From Lactobacillus psittaci DSM 15354 (GTDB lineage: Bacteria > Bacillota > Bacilli > Lactobacillales > Lactobacillaceae), in contig NZ_KE384473.1 in the NCBI RefSeq assembly GCF_000425905.1, forward strand, positions 372,704 to 436,703: a DNA stretch of 64,000 nucleotides, given 5' to 3'. This document shows positions 55,006 to 63,999 of this stretch, in pieces. The stretch's first letter is position 1; every line of letters begins with the position of its first letter. The notes below the pieces were generated by a model, which searched no databases, was not told where the DNA came from, and saw only the letters and a list, made by a program, of their open reading frames with translations. The translations under genes and the position numbers were made by a program.

Positions 55006-55371
55006 ATGATTAAAGAATTTAAAGATTTTATTTCACGTGGTAATGTTTTAGATTTAGCTGTTGGGGTTATTATTGGTTCTGCATTTACTGCAATTGTTAA
55101 TTCTTTAGTAACTAACTTATTAAACCCCTTCTTAGGTTTATTTTTAGGTAAGATTGATTTATCAAACCTTGTCCTTAAAATTGGTGGTACTACTTTTAGA
55201 TTCGGTAGCTTTATCAATTCTGTAATTAACTTTTTGATCGTTGCCTTTGTGGTTTTCTTAATTGTTAAGACGGTCAACAAGTTAATGCCAAAGCCTGAAG
55301 AAAAGCCTGCTGGCCCTACTCCAGAACAAGAATACTTACGTGAAATTCGTGACCTATTGAAAAATAAATAG
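55006..55371 (+). CDS. mscL: Large-conductance mechanosensitive channel
   Basis: A 121-residue MscL, the pressure-relief channel opened by hypo-osmotic shock. The N-terminal MIKEFKDFISRGNVLDLAVG and the first pore helix (GVIIGSAFTAIVNSLV) are canonical, followed by a second membrane helix and a C-terminal helix. The start at ATG 55006 has AGGAGG five bases upstream. It has its own promoter and terminator. Confidence 0.96.
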   Translation: MIKEFKDFISRGNVLDLAVGVIIGSAFTAIVNSLVTNLLNPFLGLFLGKIDLSNLVLKIGGTTFRFGSFINSVINFLIVAFVVFLIVKTVNKLMPKPEEKPAGPTPEQEYLREIRDLLKNK

Positions 55372-55393
55372 CAAATATTATCAATTCAACTAC

Positions 55394-55414
55394 AAAGACC
55401 TACGGGTCTTTTTT
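55394..55414 (+). terminator. mscL terminator
   Basis: The stem AAAGACC/GGGTCTTT with a three-base loop and a T run. Confidence 0.88.
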
Positions 55415-55481
55415 ATTTTGCATTGCATCTTCTGCTAATCTTCGAGAGAATTATTTTATAAGATAAAAGGAGTTGATTAAA

Positions 55482-56144
55482 TTGGGGAAAATTCTTACTT
55501 GGATATTTCTCTCGATTATTGGTTATTTTTTAGCTAAGAAGCTGTTATTTAAAAGGAATAATAAGGCTATTAAAATCTATACGATTGTATTCAGTTTATT
55601 ATCTTTTGGCCTTGCTATGACTAGTCATCCAATTACGACTAGTAAAACAATCTATAGAGTTAAGTATGCTAAGGTCAAAAATCTAAAGTCAAAGCGAGAA
55701 GAAAATTTAAAATTAAAAACGCAAAAACAGGCTTTGACTAAGACCTTGGCTGAATTAGATGAAAAAGTGGATCAAGCTGAAGTCGATCATGCAAAGGCTG
55801 AGCAAACACAAGAACCTAATGCAGCTACAGACTCTGAAAAAAGTTCTACCAGTAAACAGTCAAGTAATAGCAATAGTCAAGTTTATATCCCTGCTACTAG
55901 CCAAACTGAAAGTAATCACAATCGCAGGCAAAGAAAGCAGCAAAGTCAAACGAATAATTCTGGTGCAGGAAGTAGCTATGGCGACATGAATACTGCAAGT
56001 ACCGGAAGAATTGTCGGAAACAGTAGAAGCAAGATTTATCATGTTCCCGGTCAAGCTGGTTATCGGATGAATAGTGCTAATGCAGTCTACTTTAATACGG
56101 AGCAAGAAGCTATCAACCAAGGCTATAGAAAGGCTAAGAGATAA
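55482..56144 (+). CDS. Membrane-anchored protein with C-terminal sunset-like domain
   Basis: About 220 residues. Two hydrophobic segments (about 3-17 and 33-48) are followed by a coiled-coil-like stretch (KSKREENLKLKTQKQALTK) and a long Ser/Asn/Gln-rich linker. The C-terminal 40 residues (SKIYHVPGQAGYRMNSANAV with FNTEQEAINQGYR) resemble the small domain found at the ends of secreted nucleases. The TTG at 55482 is preferred because GGAG lies nine bases upstream. It is coupled by a one-base overlap to the nuclease gene, so the pair probably works together at the cell surface. Confidence 0.75.
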   Translation: MGKILTWIFLSIIGYFLAKKLLFKRNNKAIKIYTIVFSLLSFGLAMTSHPITTSKTIYRVKYAKVKNLKSKREENLKLKTQKQALTKTLAELDEKVDQAEVDHAKAEQTQEPNAATDSEKSSTSKQSSNSNSQVYIPATSQTESNHNRRQRKQQSQTNNSGAGSSYGDMNTASTGRIVGNSRSKIYHVPGQAGYRMNSANAVYFNTEQEAINQGYRKAKR

Positions 56145-57010
56145 TGAAAAATCGTAAATTAATTATTTCACTCATAGTTACTACCCTGTTTTTAGGGGCA
56201 GGAATAAGTGGTAATCTTGATCAAACAACCAAATCTAATCATCCTAAAGTTGTTACCAAAATCAAATATAATCAGAGTGAAAAAAATAAAGCAGATGAAT
56301 TAGCAAGTGAAAATGAAGATCTGGCTGATGAAATCTCTAATTTAAAGCAAAAAATCAAGAAAAATAATAAAAAGCTGAAAAAACTTGGTAAAGCTAATCA
56401 AACTCAAGAACTTAGCCAATCTAATGCAAGTGCAGCTAAGCTAGCTAATTTAAATTACAGCGGCCAAGATGTAATTACCGTTAATAATAACAATCCTAGT
56501 TTTTCTAAATCTGACCTCTCAACTGCAAATGGAGCTTGGCAACGTTATGGTGATTTAGATAACTTGAACAGAGCTAGCGCCGCAAATGCATTATTGAATC
56601 TCAGTTTGATGCCAAAAGCAAAACGTGAACCTTTGCACGTTAATCCAACTGGTTGGCATAATAAGAAAATTAGTGGTGGCTGGTTATATAATCGTTGCCA
56701 TTTAATTGGTTATCAGCTTACTGGACAAAACAATAATTGGAAGAACTTAATTACTGGGACTCGCCAATTAAATGATCCAGATATGCTCAAATATGAAGAT
56801 CAAGTTGCTGATTATATTAAGCAATCAAGTAGTCATTACGTCCGCTATCGCGTAACTCCTATTTTTAGAGGCAGTGAATTACTGGCACGAGGAGTCGAAA
56901 TGGAGGGACAATCAACAGGCGATAATCAAGTTCATTTCAACGTTTTTATTTTCAATATTCAACCCGGCTATGAACTTAATTATAGTGATGGTACAAGTAA
57001 AGCTGCATAA
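56144..57010 (+). CDS. Secreted DNA/RNA non-specific endonuclease (EndA-like)
   Basis: A 288-residue protein. An N-terminal hydrophobic segment (about 6-20) acts as a signal or anchor. It is followed by a coiled coil (SENEDLADEISNLKQKI, about 56-72) and a beta-beta-alpha metal nuclease domain. The catalytic motif reads NRCHLIGYQLTG (about 185-196), equivalent to DRGH in pneumococcal EndA, with ITGTRQLNDPDML downstream. It could serve DNA degradation, nutrient release or DNA uptake. No competence genes are nearby. It is the second gene of a two-gene unit. Confidence 0.88.
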   Translation: MKNRKLIISLIVTTLFLGAGISGNLDQTTKSNHPKVVTKIKYNQSEKNKADELASENEDLADEISNLKQKIKKNNKKLKKLGKANQTQELSQSNASAAKLANLNYSGQDVITVNNNNPSFSKSDLSTANGAWQRYGDLDNLNRASAANALLNLSLMPKAKREPLHVNPTGWHNKKISGGWLYNRCHLIGYQLTGQNNNWKNLITGTRQLNDPDMLKYEDQVADYIKQSSSHYVRYRVTPIFRGSELLARGVEMEGQSTGDNQVHFNVFIFNIQPGYELNYSDGTSKAA

Positions 57011-57062
57011 AAAAATGGTATTTAGTGAAAGAATTTTTTCTTCAACTAGATACCATTTTTTA
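57011..57062. terminator. Bidirectional terminator between the nuclease and GT2 genes
   Basis: The stem AAATGGTATTTAGT/ACTAGATACCATTT (one G-U pair) flanked by A and T runs on both sides. Confidence 0.85.
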
Positions 57063-57063
57063 T

Positions 57064-57990
57064 TTATTTTTTCTCTTTAACAATATAAATTGGACGATGC
57101 TTTACTTGTAAATAAATTCTGCCAATATATTTACCAACAATCCCAATGCAGAGCAATTGAATTCCACCTAAGAAAAGGATAATTGAAACCATTGATGCCC
57201 AACCAAAAATACTACTCATTGGTGAAACAATCTTTCGAATAATGATAAACAAAATTCCTAAAACTGAAATGGCTGATGTAATTGAACCAGTCCAAACTGC
57301 CAAGCTTAAAGGAGCTTGTGAGAAATCACTGATACCATCTAAAGCGTATTTAAATAATTGCCAAGTAGTCCAGTCGCTTTCACCTGCTACTCTTTCAACA
57401 TTATGATAATCAAGGTACTTGGTTTTAAATCCAACCCATGAGAAAATTCCCTTTGAAAAACGGCTATATTCCCTCATTGACAAAACCGCATCTACCATTT
57501 GTCGGGTCATCATTCTAAAATCACGTGCTCCAGGAACGATTTCGGTATTAGAAATTTTATTAATGAACTTATAGAACATATCACTCAAGAATGACTTAAC
57601 CTTGGCTTCCCCAGTACGGTCAACTCTGCGAGTACCAATACAATCATACTCACCACTTTGCAATTCTTGATACATTTGAGGTAAGAATTCAGGTGGATCT
57701 TGTAAATCAACATCCATCACCACAACATAATCACCTGTTGCAGCATCTAATCCTGCAAGCAAACCAGCTTCTTTACCAAAGTTTCTTGAAAAAGAAATAT
57801 AGTGAACATGACTATCTTTTTCGTGAAGTGCTCTCATTTCTTTAAGGGAATTATCATGTGAGCCATCATTTACAAACCAATATTCAGGTTCAATTGTCAT
57901 TTTGCTGACAACTTTTTGAACTGCATCATAAAATAATGGGATTGATTCTTCCTCATTATAACAAGGAACAATAATTGAAAGTTTATCCAT
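57064..57990 (-). CDS. GT2-family polyprenyl-phosphate glycosyltransferase
   Basis: A 308-residue DPM1/GtrB-like glycosyltransferase. The N-terminal PCYNEEESIPLFY (about 9-21), the metal-binding MDVDLQDPPE (about 93-102) and two C-terminal membrane helices (about 230-255 and 265-290) are present. Such enzymes transfer a sugar to undecaprenyl phosphate for surface-polymer decoration. The nearby GtrA-like gene (104 bases upstream) suggests a flippase-linked pair, although a terminator separates them. Confidence 0.9.
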   Translation of the reverse strand: MDKLSIIVPCYNEEESIPLFYDAVQKVVSKMTIEPEYWFVNDGSHDNSLKEMRALHEKDSHVHYISFSRNFGKEAGLLAGLDAATGDYVVVMDVDLQDPPEFLPQMYQELQSGEYDCIGTRRVDRTGEAKVKSFLSDMFYKFINKISNTEIVPGARDFRMMTRQMVDAVLSMREYSRFSKGIFSWVGFKTKYLDYHNVERVAGESDWTTWQLFKYALDGISDFSQAPLSLAVWTGSITSAISVLGILFIIIRKIVSPMSSIFGWASMVSIILFLGGIQLLCIGIVGKYIGRIYLQVKHRPIYIVKEKK

Positions 57991-58071
57991 TTTTATCCTT
58001 CTTTAAATATATTTTACTTATTAATTATACCCATAAATTGCTAGGAATATCTATATCTATCTCATCAAAAA

Positions 58072-58092
58072 AAGGAGCAATTTGCTCCTTTT
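58072..58092 (-). terminator. Terminator after the GtrA-like gene
   Basis: The perfect stem AAAGGAGCAA/TTGCTCCTTT and a T-rich minus-strand tail. The GT2 gene then needs its own promoter or read-through. Confidence 0.88.
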
Positions 58093-58093
58093 A

Positions 58094-58504
58094 CTAACCT
58101 TTTTTGAAGGTAAAGACCTTGTTAACTACAAACTGCAACATCGTTGCCAAGAATGTTGAGATAACCTTAACTACCATTTCATTTTGATGCATCAAAGTTA
58201 CAAAAATAAATAAGCAAGTTGTAGTAATTAAAGTAGTAATCTGGCCAATAATATAATACTTAATAAAGCGGGTAAATAAGTGGTCCCTAACATGGAAATT
58301 TAAATATGTATTCATATAAAAATTGTTAACTAAGGCGCAACTTGAACTAATAAAATTCGCAACTTCAACTGGTAAAGCCGTAAATTTAGTTAATAGCCAA
58401 AATAAACCAAAGTCAATAAACAGGCCAAATACTCCAATAAAACCATAAATCACAAATTCTCGAAAATCGTCAGATTTAATTAACTTGATAATTTTTTCAA
58501 CCAT
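58094..58504 (-). CDS. GtrA-like membrane protein
   Basis: A 136-residue protein with four hydrophobic segments and the family features FVIYGFIGVFGLFIDFGLFW (about 16-35) and VNKVFTFKKG at the end. GtrA proteins are thought to flip polyprenyl-linked sugars. It follows dfrA by 8 bases and precedes the GT2 gene. Confidence 0.88.
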   Translation of the reverse strand: MVEKIIKLIKSDDFREFVIYGFIGVFGLFIDFGLFWLLTKFTALPVEVANFISSSCALVNNFYMNTYLNFHVRDHLFTRFIKYYIIGQITTLITTTCLFIFVTLMHQNEMVVKVISTFLATMLQFVVNKVFTFKKG

Positions 58505-58512
58505 AGTGATTC

Positions 58513-59016
58513 CTACTTTCTAAGATAGGTTAAAAAGCTATAATTGTATGGGTTCTTTTCATCAGCAACAAAATTTTCTTTTTTGACTAAAGTGAAAGCT
58601 GAATAATCAATTGTTGGCATTTTAGTATCAGCCTTAAAAGTCCCATCAATCTCCGTTTTTTCTAGACAATCTACCCAATCTTTTAAACCATCAAAGACAC
58701 TTACTCCGCCAATAACAACTAGTTGATCTGCTTGATGCTTTTCAATATATATCTTTAACTCTTTCATTGAAGTCACAAAGTCTACTTCCTTGTTTGCGGC
58801 ATATTTTGCAATTAGTTCTTGATCGTGAGTTAAAACTAAATGCTTTCTTTTTGGTAAGACAAAAGGCAAACTAAGAAAAGTATTCTTCCCCATAATCATG
58901 GTCTTGCCCATTGTTTTTTTCTTAAAATGGGCTAAGTCAGCTGGCAAATGCCAAGGAAGATGACCTTGGTAACCAATTTGATGTTCATTATCTTCAGACC
59001 AAACAAAACTAATCAT
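58513..59016 (-). CDS. dfrA: Dihydrofolate reductase
   Basis: A 167-residue chromosomal-type DHFR that reduces dihydrofolate to tetrahydrofolate. The substrate/cofactor regions GHLPWHLPADLAHFKKKTMG (about 18-37), MGKNTFLSLP and VVIGGVSVFDGL are all present. It follows thyA by 9 bases, the usual thyA-dfrA operon, which restores the folate consumed by ThyA. Confidence 0.95.
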   Translation of the reverse strand: MISFVWSEDNEHQIGYQGHLPWHLPADLAHFKKKTMGKTMIMGKNTFLSLPFVLPKRKHLVLTHDQELIAKYAANKEVDFVTSMKELKIYIEKHQADQLVVIGGVSVFDGLKDWVDCLEKTEIDGTFKADTKMPTIDYSAFTLVKKENFVADEKNPYNYSFLTYLRK

Positions 59017-59025
59017 ATTTTTCTC

Positions 59026-59982
59026 CTATACCGCTACTGGAGCCTTAATTACACTATGGTGCTTGTAATCTAACACCTTGATATCTTCCATTTCAAAGTC
59101 GGCAATATTTTTCTTTTCTGGGTTTAGCCAAAGCTTTGGACTATCATAAGGTGCACGGGCTAACTGCTGCTTTACTTGATCAAAGTGATTTTTATAAATA
59201 TGTGCATCGCCTAATGTATGAACAAACTCCCCTACTTCGTATCCTGTTTGTCTAGCGACTAAACTTAAAAGTAGTGAGTATGAAGCTATGTTGAATGGCA
59301 CGCCTAAAAACATATCACCACTTCTTTGATAAAGTTGCAAACTTAACTTATTATCAGCAACATAAAATTGGAACAAAGTATGACAAGGTGGCAAGGCACT
59401 AGTTGGCACATCTTCTGGATTCCAAGCTGACACAATCATTCTTCTTGAATCTGGGTGAGTTTGTAATTGATTTAAGACATCTTGAATTTGATCAATACTA
59501 CCACCTGATCGTTTTTGCCAGTGACGCCACTGAGCTCCATAAACATCCCCTAAATTACCAAACTTTTTAGCAAAAGCTTCATCTGCCAAAATACGTTCAG
59601 TAAAAAGCTTCATCTGTTCATCGTATAGCTTCTTAAAGTCTGGATCTTTTTGACTTCTAAGACCAAAATCAGTCATATCAGGACCTTGATATTCAGATGA
59701 ATTAACCCAATTTTTAAAAGCCCATTCATCCCAAATATGATTTTTATGTTCCAACAAGAACTTGATATTGGTATCGCCTTTTAAAAACCAAAGAAGTTCA
59801 CTTTTAATTAAGCCAAAAGGAACCTTCTTGGTTGTAAGCAATGGAAAACCTTGAGATAAATCAAAACGCATTTGAGCACCGAACCTTGAACGAGTTCCAG
59901 TGCCTGTTCTATCGGTTTTATCATGACCAGTTTCCATGATATTTTTTAATAAATCCAAATACGGTTGTTCTAAGACCGTCAT
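59026..59982 (-). CDS. thyA: Thymidylate synthase
   Basis: A 318-residue ThyA that methylates dUMP to dTMP. The active-site Cys is in [12 protein letters not shown], with [19 protein letters not shown] and [12 protein letters not shown] around it. The Met at 59982 begins the normal N-terminus ([13 protein letters not shown]). A frame open upstream to 60108 would add 42 unrelated hydrophobic residues across the divergent promoter region, so it is rejected. It heads the thyA-dfrA-GtrA run. Confidence 0.97.
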   Translation of the reverse strand: MTVLEQPYLDLLKNIMETGHDKTDRTGTGTRSRFGAQMRFDLSQGFPLLTTKKVPFGLIKSELLWFLKGDTNIKFLLEHKNHIWDEWAFKNWVNSSEYQGPDMTDFGLRSQKDPDFKKLYDEQMKLFTERILADEAFAKKFGNLGDVYGAQWRHWQKRSGGSIDQIQDVLNQLQTHPDSRRMIVSAWNPEDVPTSALPPCHTLFQFYVADNKLSLQLYQRSGDMFLGVPFNIASYSLLLSLVARQTGYEVGEFVHTLGDAHIYKNHFDQVKQQLARAPYDSPKLWLNPEKKNIADFEMEDIKVLDYKHHSVIKAPVAV

Positions 59983-60089
59983 AAAATCGCTCCTTAATAT
60001 TTGCAATGATTTTAGCTTATCATATTTTAGACTAATTGATATCCAAATTAAAATAAATATAATAAAATACTCATAAGGAGGAATCAAAA

Positions 60090-60962
60090 ATGATATTTTC
60101 AATCTCAACCCTATTTTTTGTTATTATAATTGCTTTATTAATTATCTTTGCTTGTTCAATTGTCCCACAAAATTATGAAGGTTTAGTGGAGACTTTGGGA
60201 AAATATTCTAAAACTGAAAAAGCGGGACTAATTTTTATCATTCCATTAATTCAGCGTGTTCGTAAAGTATCACTCGCGCTTCAACCACTTGAAATTAGTA
60301 AATATTCAATTATCACTAAAGATAATGCTGAAGTTTCAACTAGTTTGACATTGAATTACCAAGTAACTGATTCATTCAAGTACTTCTACAACAACACAGA
60401 CTCAGTTGAGTCAATGGTTCAATTAGTTCGGGGACATTTGCGTGACATTATCGGTCGAATGGACTTAAATGATGCCTTAGGTTCAACTAGTCAGATTAAC
60501 GCTCAACTTGCTGATGCAATTGGCGACTTAACCAATGTTTATGGTATTCGAGTAATCCGGGTAAACGTTGATGAATTACTTCCAAGTAAAGAAATCCAAC
60601 GTGCAATGGATAAGCAATTAACTGCAGATCGTGAAAAAACCGCTACAATTGCTAAGGCTGAAGGTGAAGCTCGTAATATTGAATTAACTACTAAGGCCAA
60701 AAATGACGCCTTAGTTGCCACTGCAAAGGCTAAAGCAGAAGCAATTAAAACCCAAGCAGATGCGGAAAAATACCGAATAGAACAATTAAAAGCTGCATTA
60801 GCTGATGCTCCAGATGATTACTTTAAGAATCAAAGTATTGCTGCATTTAAGGATTTAGCCAAGGGTGAAAATAATCTAATTGTGATGGATAAGGACAACT
60901 TAACGCAATTAGGTAACATCCCTGCTGTTAGAGAAATTTGGGAAAAGCAAGATCAAGATTAG
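60090..60962 (+). CDS. SPFH/stomatin-like (band 7) protein
   Basis: A 290-residue protein with one N-terminal membrane segment (about 4-24). A band-7/SPFH domain ([20 protein letters not shown] through the mid-protein) is followed by a long Ala/Glu/Lys-rich coiled coil (about 180-245). Members form membrane microdomains. A partner NfeD-type gene is not adjacent. AAGGAGG precedes the ATG. It is divergent from thyA and upstream of the riboswitch-enolase unit. Confidence 0.88.
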   Translation: MIFSISTLFFVIIIALLIIFACSIVPQNYEGLVETLGKYSKTEKAGLIFIIPLIQRVRKVSLALQPLEISKYSIITKDNAEVSTSLTLNYQVTDSFKYFYNNTDSVESMVQLVRGHLRDIIGRMDLNDALGSTSQINAQLADAIGDLTNVYGIRVIRVNVDELLPSKEIQRAMDKQLTADREKTATIAKAEGEARNIELTTKAKNDALVATAKAKAEAIKTQADAEKYRIEQLKAALADAPDDYFKNQSIAAFKDLAKGENNLIVMDKDNLTQLGNIPAVREIWEKQDQD

Positions 60963-60981
60963 AAATTAATTTTAAAAAGGC

Positions 60982-61010
60982 TTGCAATTTTAGAATTAAA
61001 ACATTATAGT
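60982..61010 (+). promoter_or_regulatory. Promoter of the riboswitch-enolase unit
   Basis: TTGCAA (60982-60987), a 17-base spacer and TATAGT (61005-61010), about 15 bases before the aptamer. Confidence 0.75.
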
Positions 61011-61025
61011 TTATTTGTAAATTAA

Positions 61026-61125
61026 ATAGGCGATGACGTTCGCCGTATAAGTAATTGGTAATCAATTTAATGACGTCTACTATATAAAGGTGATTTCTAC
61101 CCTTTTGTAGTAGGCGTTTTTTTGT
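61026..61125 (+). promoter_or_regulatory. Fluoride riboswitch (crcB motif)-like leader with terminator
   Basis: The leader contains AGGCGATGACGTTCGCCGTA, a close match to the conserved fluoride aptamer start (GGCGATGG...TTCGCC...ATAA), followed by TAATGACGTCTAC at the expected distance. The 3' half of that sequence (ACGTCTACTA) also forms the long terminator stem with TAGTAGGCGT and a T run (61072-61124). So the aptamer and terminator compete for the same bases, as in known transcriptional fluoride switches. The enolase ATG lies at 61154. No computed score was possible. Confidence 0.85.
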
Positions 61126-61153
61126 TTGCCAATTTTTCGAAAGGAGAATTTTT

Positions 61154-62437
61154 ATGTTATTTATTGATACAGTTAAAGCACGTGAGGTTTTTGATTCTAG
61201 AGGGAACCCAACAGTTGAAGCTGATGTAATTCTTTCAGATGGAACTTTAGGTCGAGCAGAAGTTCCTTCAGGTGCATCAACTGGTGAAAAAGAAGCGGTT
61301 GAATTACGTGATGGTGGCACTCGCTTACAAGGAAAAGGTGTAAGCAAAGCAGTTAATAATGTTAATACCAAAATTAACCAAGCTTTACATGGTAAAGATC
61401 CATTCAATCAAGCTGAAATTGATCAAATTATGATTGACTTAGATGGAACTCCAAATAAGGCACGTTTAGGTGCTAATGCAATTTTAGGTGTATCAATGGC
61501 TACTGCTCGGGCTGCTGCAAATGCTAGAAAACTACCTCTTTACCGCTACTTAGGTGGTTGCAATCTTGAACTACCTCAAACCTTCCACAACGTTATCAAT
61601 GGTGGTGAACATGCTGATAATGGTATTGATATTCAGGAATTTATGATTACTCCTGTTAAAAAATTAAGCTTCAGAGATGGATTTGAAAAGATTGTTAACG
61701 TCTACCATACTTTGAAAAAAGTTATTGAATCAGCTGGCTATACTACCGGATTGGGTGACGAAGGTGGATTTGCTCCTGATTTAAAGAACTCAGAAGAAGC
61801 TTTAAAAATGCTTCACGAAGCCATTGTTAAAGCTGGATACAAACCTGGCGAAGAAATTGCTATTGCCTTTGATGCAGCAGCTTCATATTTCTACAACAAG
61901 GAAACTAAAAACTATGACTTTGAAGGAAAAACTTATACATCAGCTGAATTAGGTGAATACTATATGAAGCTTAAGCAAGAATTTCCTGAAATTATTTCAA
62001 TGGAAGATCCTTTCGGCGAAGAAGATTGGAATAGCTTTGAAAAGTTTACTCAAAAGCATGGTCACGAAGTTCAATTGGTTGCCGATGACTTCGTTTGCAC
62101 CAATCCAGCTATAATAAGAAAAGCAATTAAAAACGGTATGGCAAACAGTGTTCTAATTAAATTAAATCAAATTGGTACTGTCACTGAAACTCTTGAAGCT
62201 ATTCGCCTAGCACACAAAAATGGCTACACCACTATGATGTCTCACCGCTCAGGAGAAACTGGTGATACCTTTATTGCAGATTTGGCTGTTGCTACTAATG
62301 TAAGCGAATTGAAGAGCGGTGCTCCTGCCAGAAGTGAAAGAGTTGAAAAATACAATCAATTATTAAGAATTGAAGAAGAAATTGGCATTTCAAATGAGCG
62401 CTTAGCCCACTACCCTAATAATGTTGATTTTGATTAA
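61154..62437 (+). CDS. eno: Enolase (divergent, fluoride-leader-controlled)
   Basis: A 427-residue enolase that interconverts 2-phosphoglycerate and PEP. The phosphate/Mg loop VPSGASTGEKEAVELRDG, HNVINGGEHADNGIDIQEFM, GLGDEGGFAPDL, SMEDPFGEEDW and LIKLNQIGT are intact. Two usually strict spots differ: VADDFVCTN where most enolases have VGDD(L/F)FVTN, and SHRSGETGD where most have SHRSGETED. This suggests a second, specialised enolase rather than the main glycolytic copy. Fluoride with phosphate and Mg is a classic enolase inhibitor, which fits control by a fluoride sensor. AAGGAG precedes the ATG. Confidence 0.93.
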   Translation: MLFIDTVKAREVFDSRGNPTVEADVILSDGTLGRAEVPSGASTGEKEAVELRDGGTRLQGKGVSKAVNNVNTKINQALHGKDPFNQAEIDQIMIDLDGTPNKARLGANAILGVSMATARAAANARKLPLYRYLGGCNLELPQTFHNVINGGEHADNGIDIQEFMITPVKKLSFRDGFEKIVNVYHTLKKVIESAGYTTGLGDEGGFAPDLKNSEEALKMLHEAIVKAGYKPGEEIAIAFDAAASYFYNKETKNYDFEGKTYTSAELGEYYMKLKQEFPEIISMEDPFGEEDWNSFEKFTQKHGHEVQLVADDFVCTNPAIIRKAIKNGMANSVLIKLNQIGTVTETLEAIRLAHKNGYTTMMSHRSGETGDTFIADLAVATNVSELKSGAPARSERVEKYNQLLRIEEEIGISNERLAHYPNNVDFD

Positions 62438-62452
62438 TAATAGAATCAAAAG

Positions 62453-62481
62453 TCGCCCTCCACAACGTTGGGCGATTTTTT
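62453..62481 (+). terminator. Enolase terminator
   Basis: The stem TCGCCC/GGGCGA with an 11-base loop is followed by a T run. Confidence 0.88.
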
Positions 62482-62549
62482 ATCCAAAAAATAAGACCAA
62501 ATTAAAAAAATAGGCTATTATATAGCTAGTAAAATTTGGAGAATGAATT

Positions 62550-63194
62550 ATGTTTCAACTTAATAACATCAGCTACAAAGAGATTCTCGAAATTAATCAT
62601 CTGACAATCGACACTGGCATAATTACTTGCATTATTGGTGAAAGTGGCAGCGGAAAAACCTCTTATTGTCACTACTTAATAATTTAGTTTCACCCGACAA
62701 AGACAAAATTGCCTATCAAGGAAAAATCTTAGAAGCTATAATCCGATTGAATTACGGAGAAAAGTCATCATGTTGCAACAACTCCCTGCTATCTTTCCCG
62801 GAACAGTTAAAGATAATTTGCTAATTGGCTTTCGTTTTGTAGAGAAAAATCCAGTAAATAATTCCGAACTTGAAAATGCTTTAAGGTTAGTGAAATTAAA
62901 TAAGCCTTTGTTTGTGAATGCCCTAGATTTATCAGATGGAGAAAAGCAGCGTCAAGCAATTGCACGAGTCTTTTTACTTCAACCTGTTGTTTATTTACTT
63001 GATGAACCTACCTCTGCTCTTGATGAAAAATAATAACTTGAAATCTTAGAGAATTTAGTAAATTTTTGCCGCAAACAAGATAAAACTATCATCATGGTTA
63101 TCCACTTGCATCAAGTTGCAAAAAATTTAGTGATAAGTTACTTTTAGTAAAAGATCATTCTGTTCAAATAATTAAAGGATATAAAAATGAGTAA
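62550..63194 (+). pseudogene. Decayed ABC transporter ATP-binding protein (FetA/YbbL-like)
   Basis: Starting at the ATG at 62550 with GGAG upstream, the reading holds MFQLNNISYKEILEI and the Walker A motif GESGSGKTS. It then hits a frame change and a stop near 62686. Later frames carry LSDGEKQRQAIARVFLLQP and the Walker B motif VYLLDEPTSALDEK, then TAATAA and at least one more frame change before the end at about 63194. Several independent lesions indicate a pseudogene. Relatives act with a FetB/YbbM-type permease, present directly downstream. Confidence 0.85.
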
Positions 63195-63948
63195 AATTAT
63201 TAACCTAAGAATTCGGTAAATTGCGAGTGCATACGTCTTAGTTTTAATTGTCTGGGGAATTTTACATTGGCGGCAAATCCCCCGAGAAAATTATTAGTCA
63301 TTTCGGCATTAAGAATGAGCCTTCAATTGACGCTAGCAGGCTATGTCTTAATCTTTTTGTTAAAGCATCCCTCCTCTTGGATTACAATCTTAATCCTTAT
63401 CGGAATGGAAATCTTTGCAATCTATACAATAATTAAGCATTCAAATCAAAAATTAAGTCCAGAGCTAAAACGAATAGTTGCAATATCGTTAGTTTTAGAT
63501 ACTAGCTCTTGCATTTTGTACTTTTTTAGTTGTCATTCAAATTAGTCTCTGGTTTGATCCACGGTACTTTATTTCAATTAGCGGTATGTTAATTGGTAAT
63601 TCAATGACTGGAATTAACCTTAGGGGCAATAGTTTAACTAACGACGTTATCAAAGAGCGCCAGCCAATTTGAGAGGCATTAATACTAGGTGCAAGTCCTA
63701 TAGAAGCCATGAGACAGATTATCAATGATTCTTTTGATGCCTCGATTTTAGCTACAATAAATTCAGTGTTGGGGATGGAACTTGTCCATTTGCCAGGTAT
63801 GATGACTAGTCAAATATTTGCAGGTATTAGTCCACTTACAGCAATTAATTATCAAATTGCTGTTATGATTCAAATTTTAGGTGGGGGTTCGGTTATTATC
63901 TTTGTTCAATTAGGTTATAAAACTTTTTTAAGTAACGTCGCCAATTGA
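63187..63948 (+). pseudogene. Decayed permease (FetB/YbbM, UPF0014 family)
   Basis: From the ATG at 63187, overlapping the ATPase end by 8 bases (ATGAGTAA), the frame meets a stop within about 12 codons. It continues in pieces: WRQIPREKLLVISALRMSLQ, IAVMIQILGGGS and SPIEAMRQIINDSFDASI are typical of UPF0014 permeases. A TGA near 63669 and frame changes near 63273 and 63530 break it. The pair matches FetAB-type iron-homeostasis ABC systems, now inactive. Confidence 0.85.
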
Positions 63949-63969
63949 AATAAAATTAAAACAATAAAA

Positions 63970-63999
63970 AAGCCATCTCTATTTGAGATGGTTTTTTTT
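63970..63999 (+). terminator. Terminator of the decayed ABC pair
   Basis: The stem AGCCATCTC/GAGATGGTT with a five-base loop is followed by a T run at the window end. Confidence 0.88.

Noticed and set aside
54981..55280. Minus-strand frame over mscL
   Set aside because: It is a shadow; the plus-strand MscL sequence is unmistakable.
59983..60108. 42-residue N-terminal extension of thyA
   Set aside because: It crosses the divergent promoter region and the SPFH ribosome site. The normal ThyA N-terminus begins at 59982.
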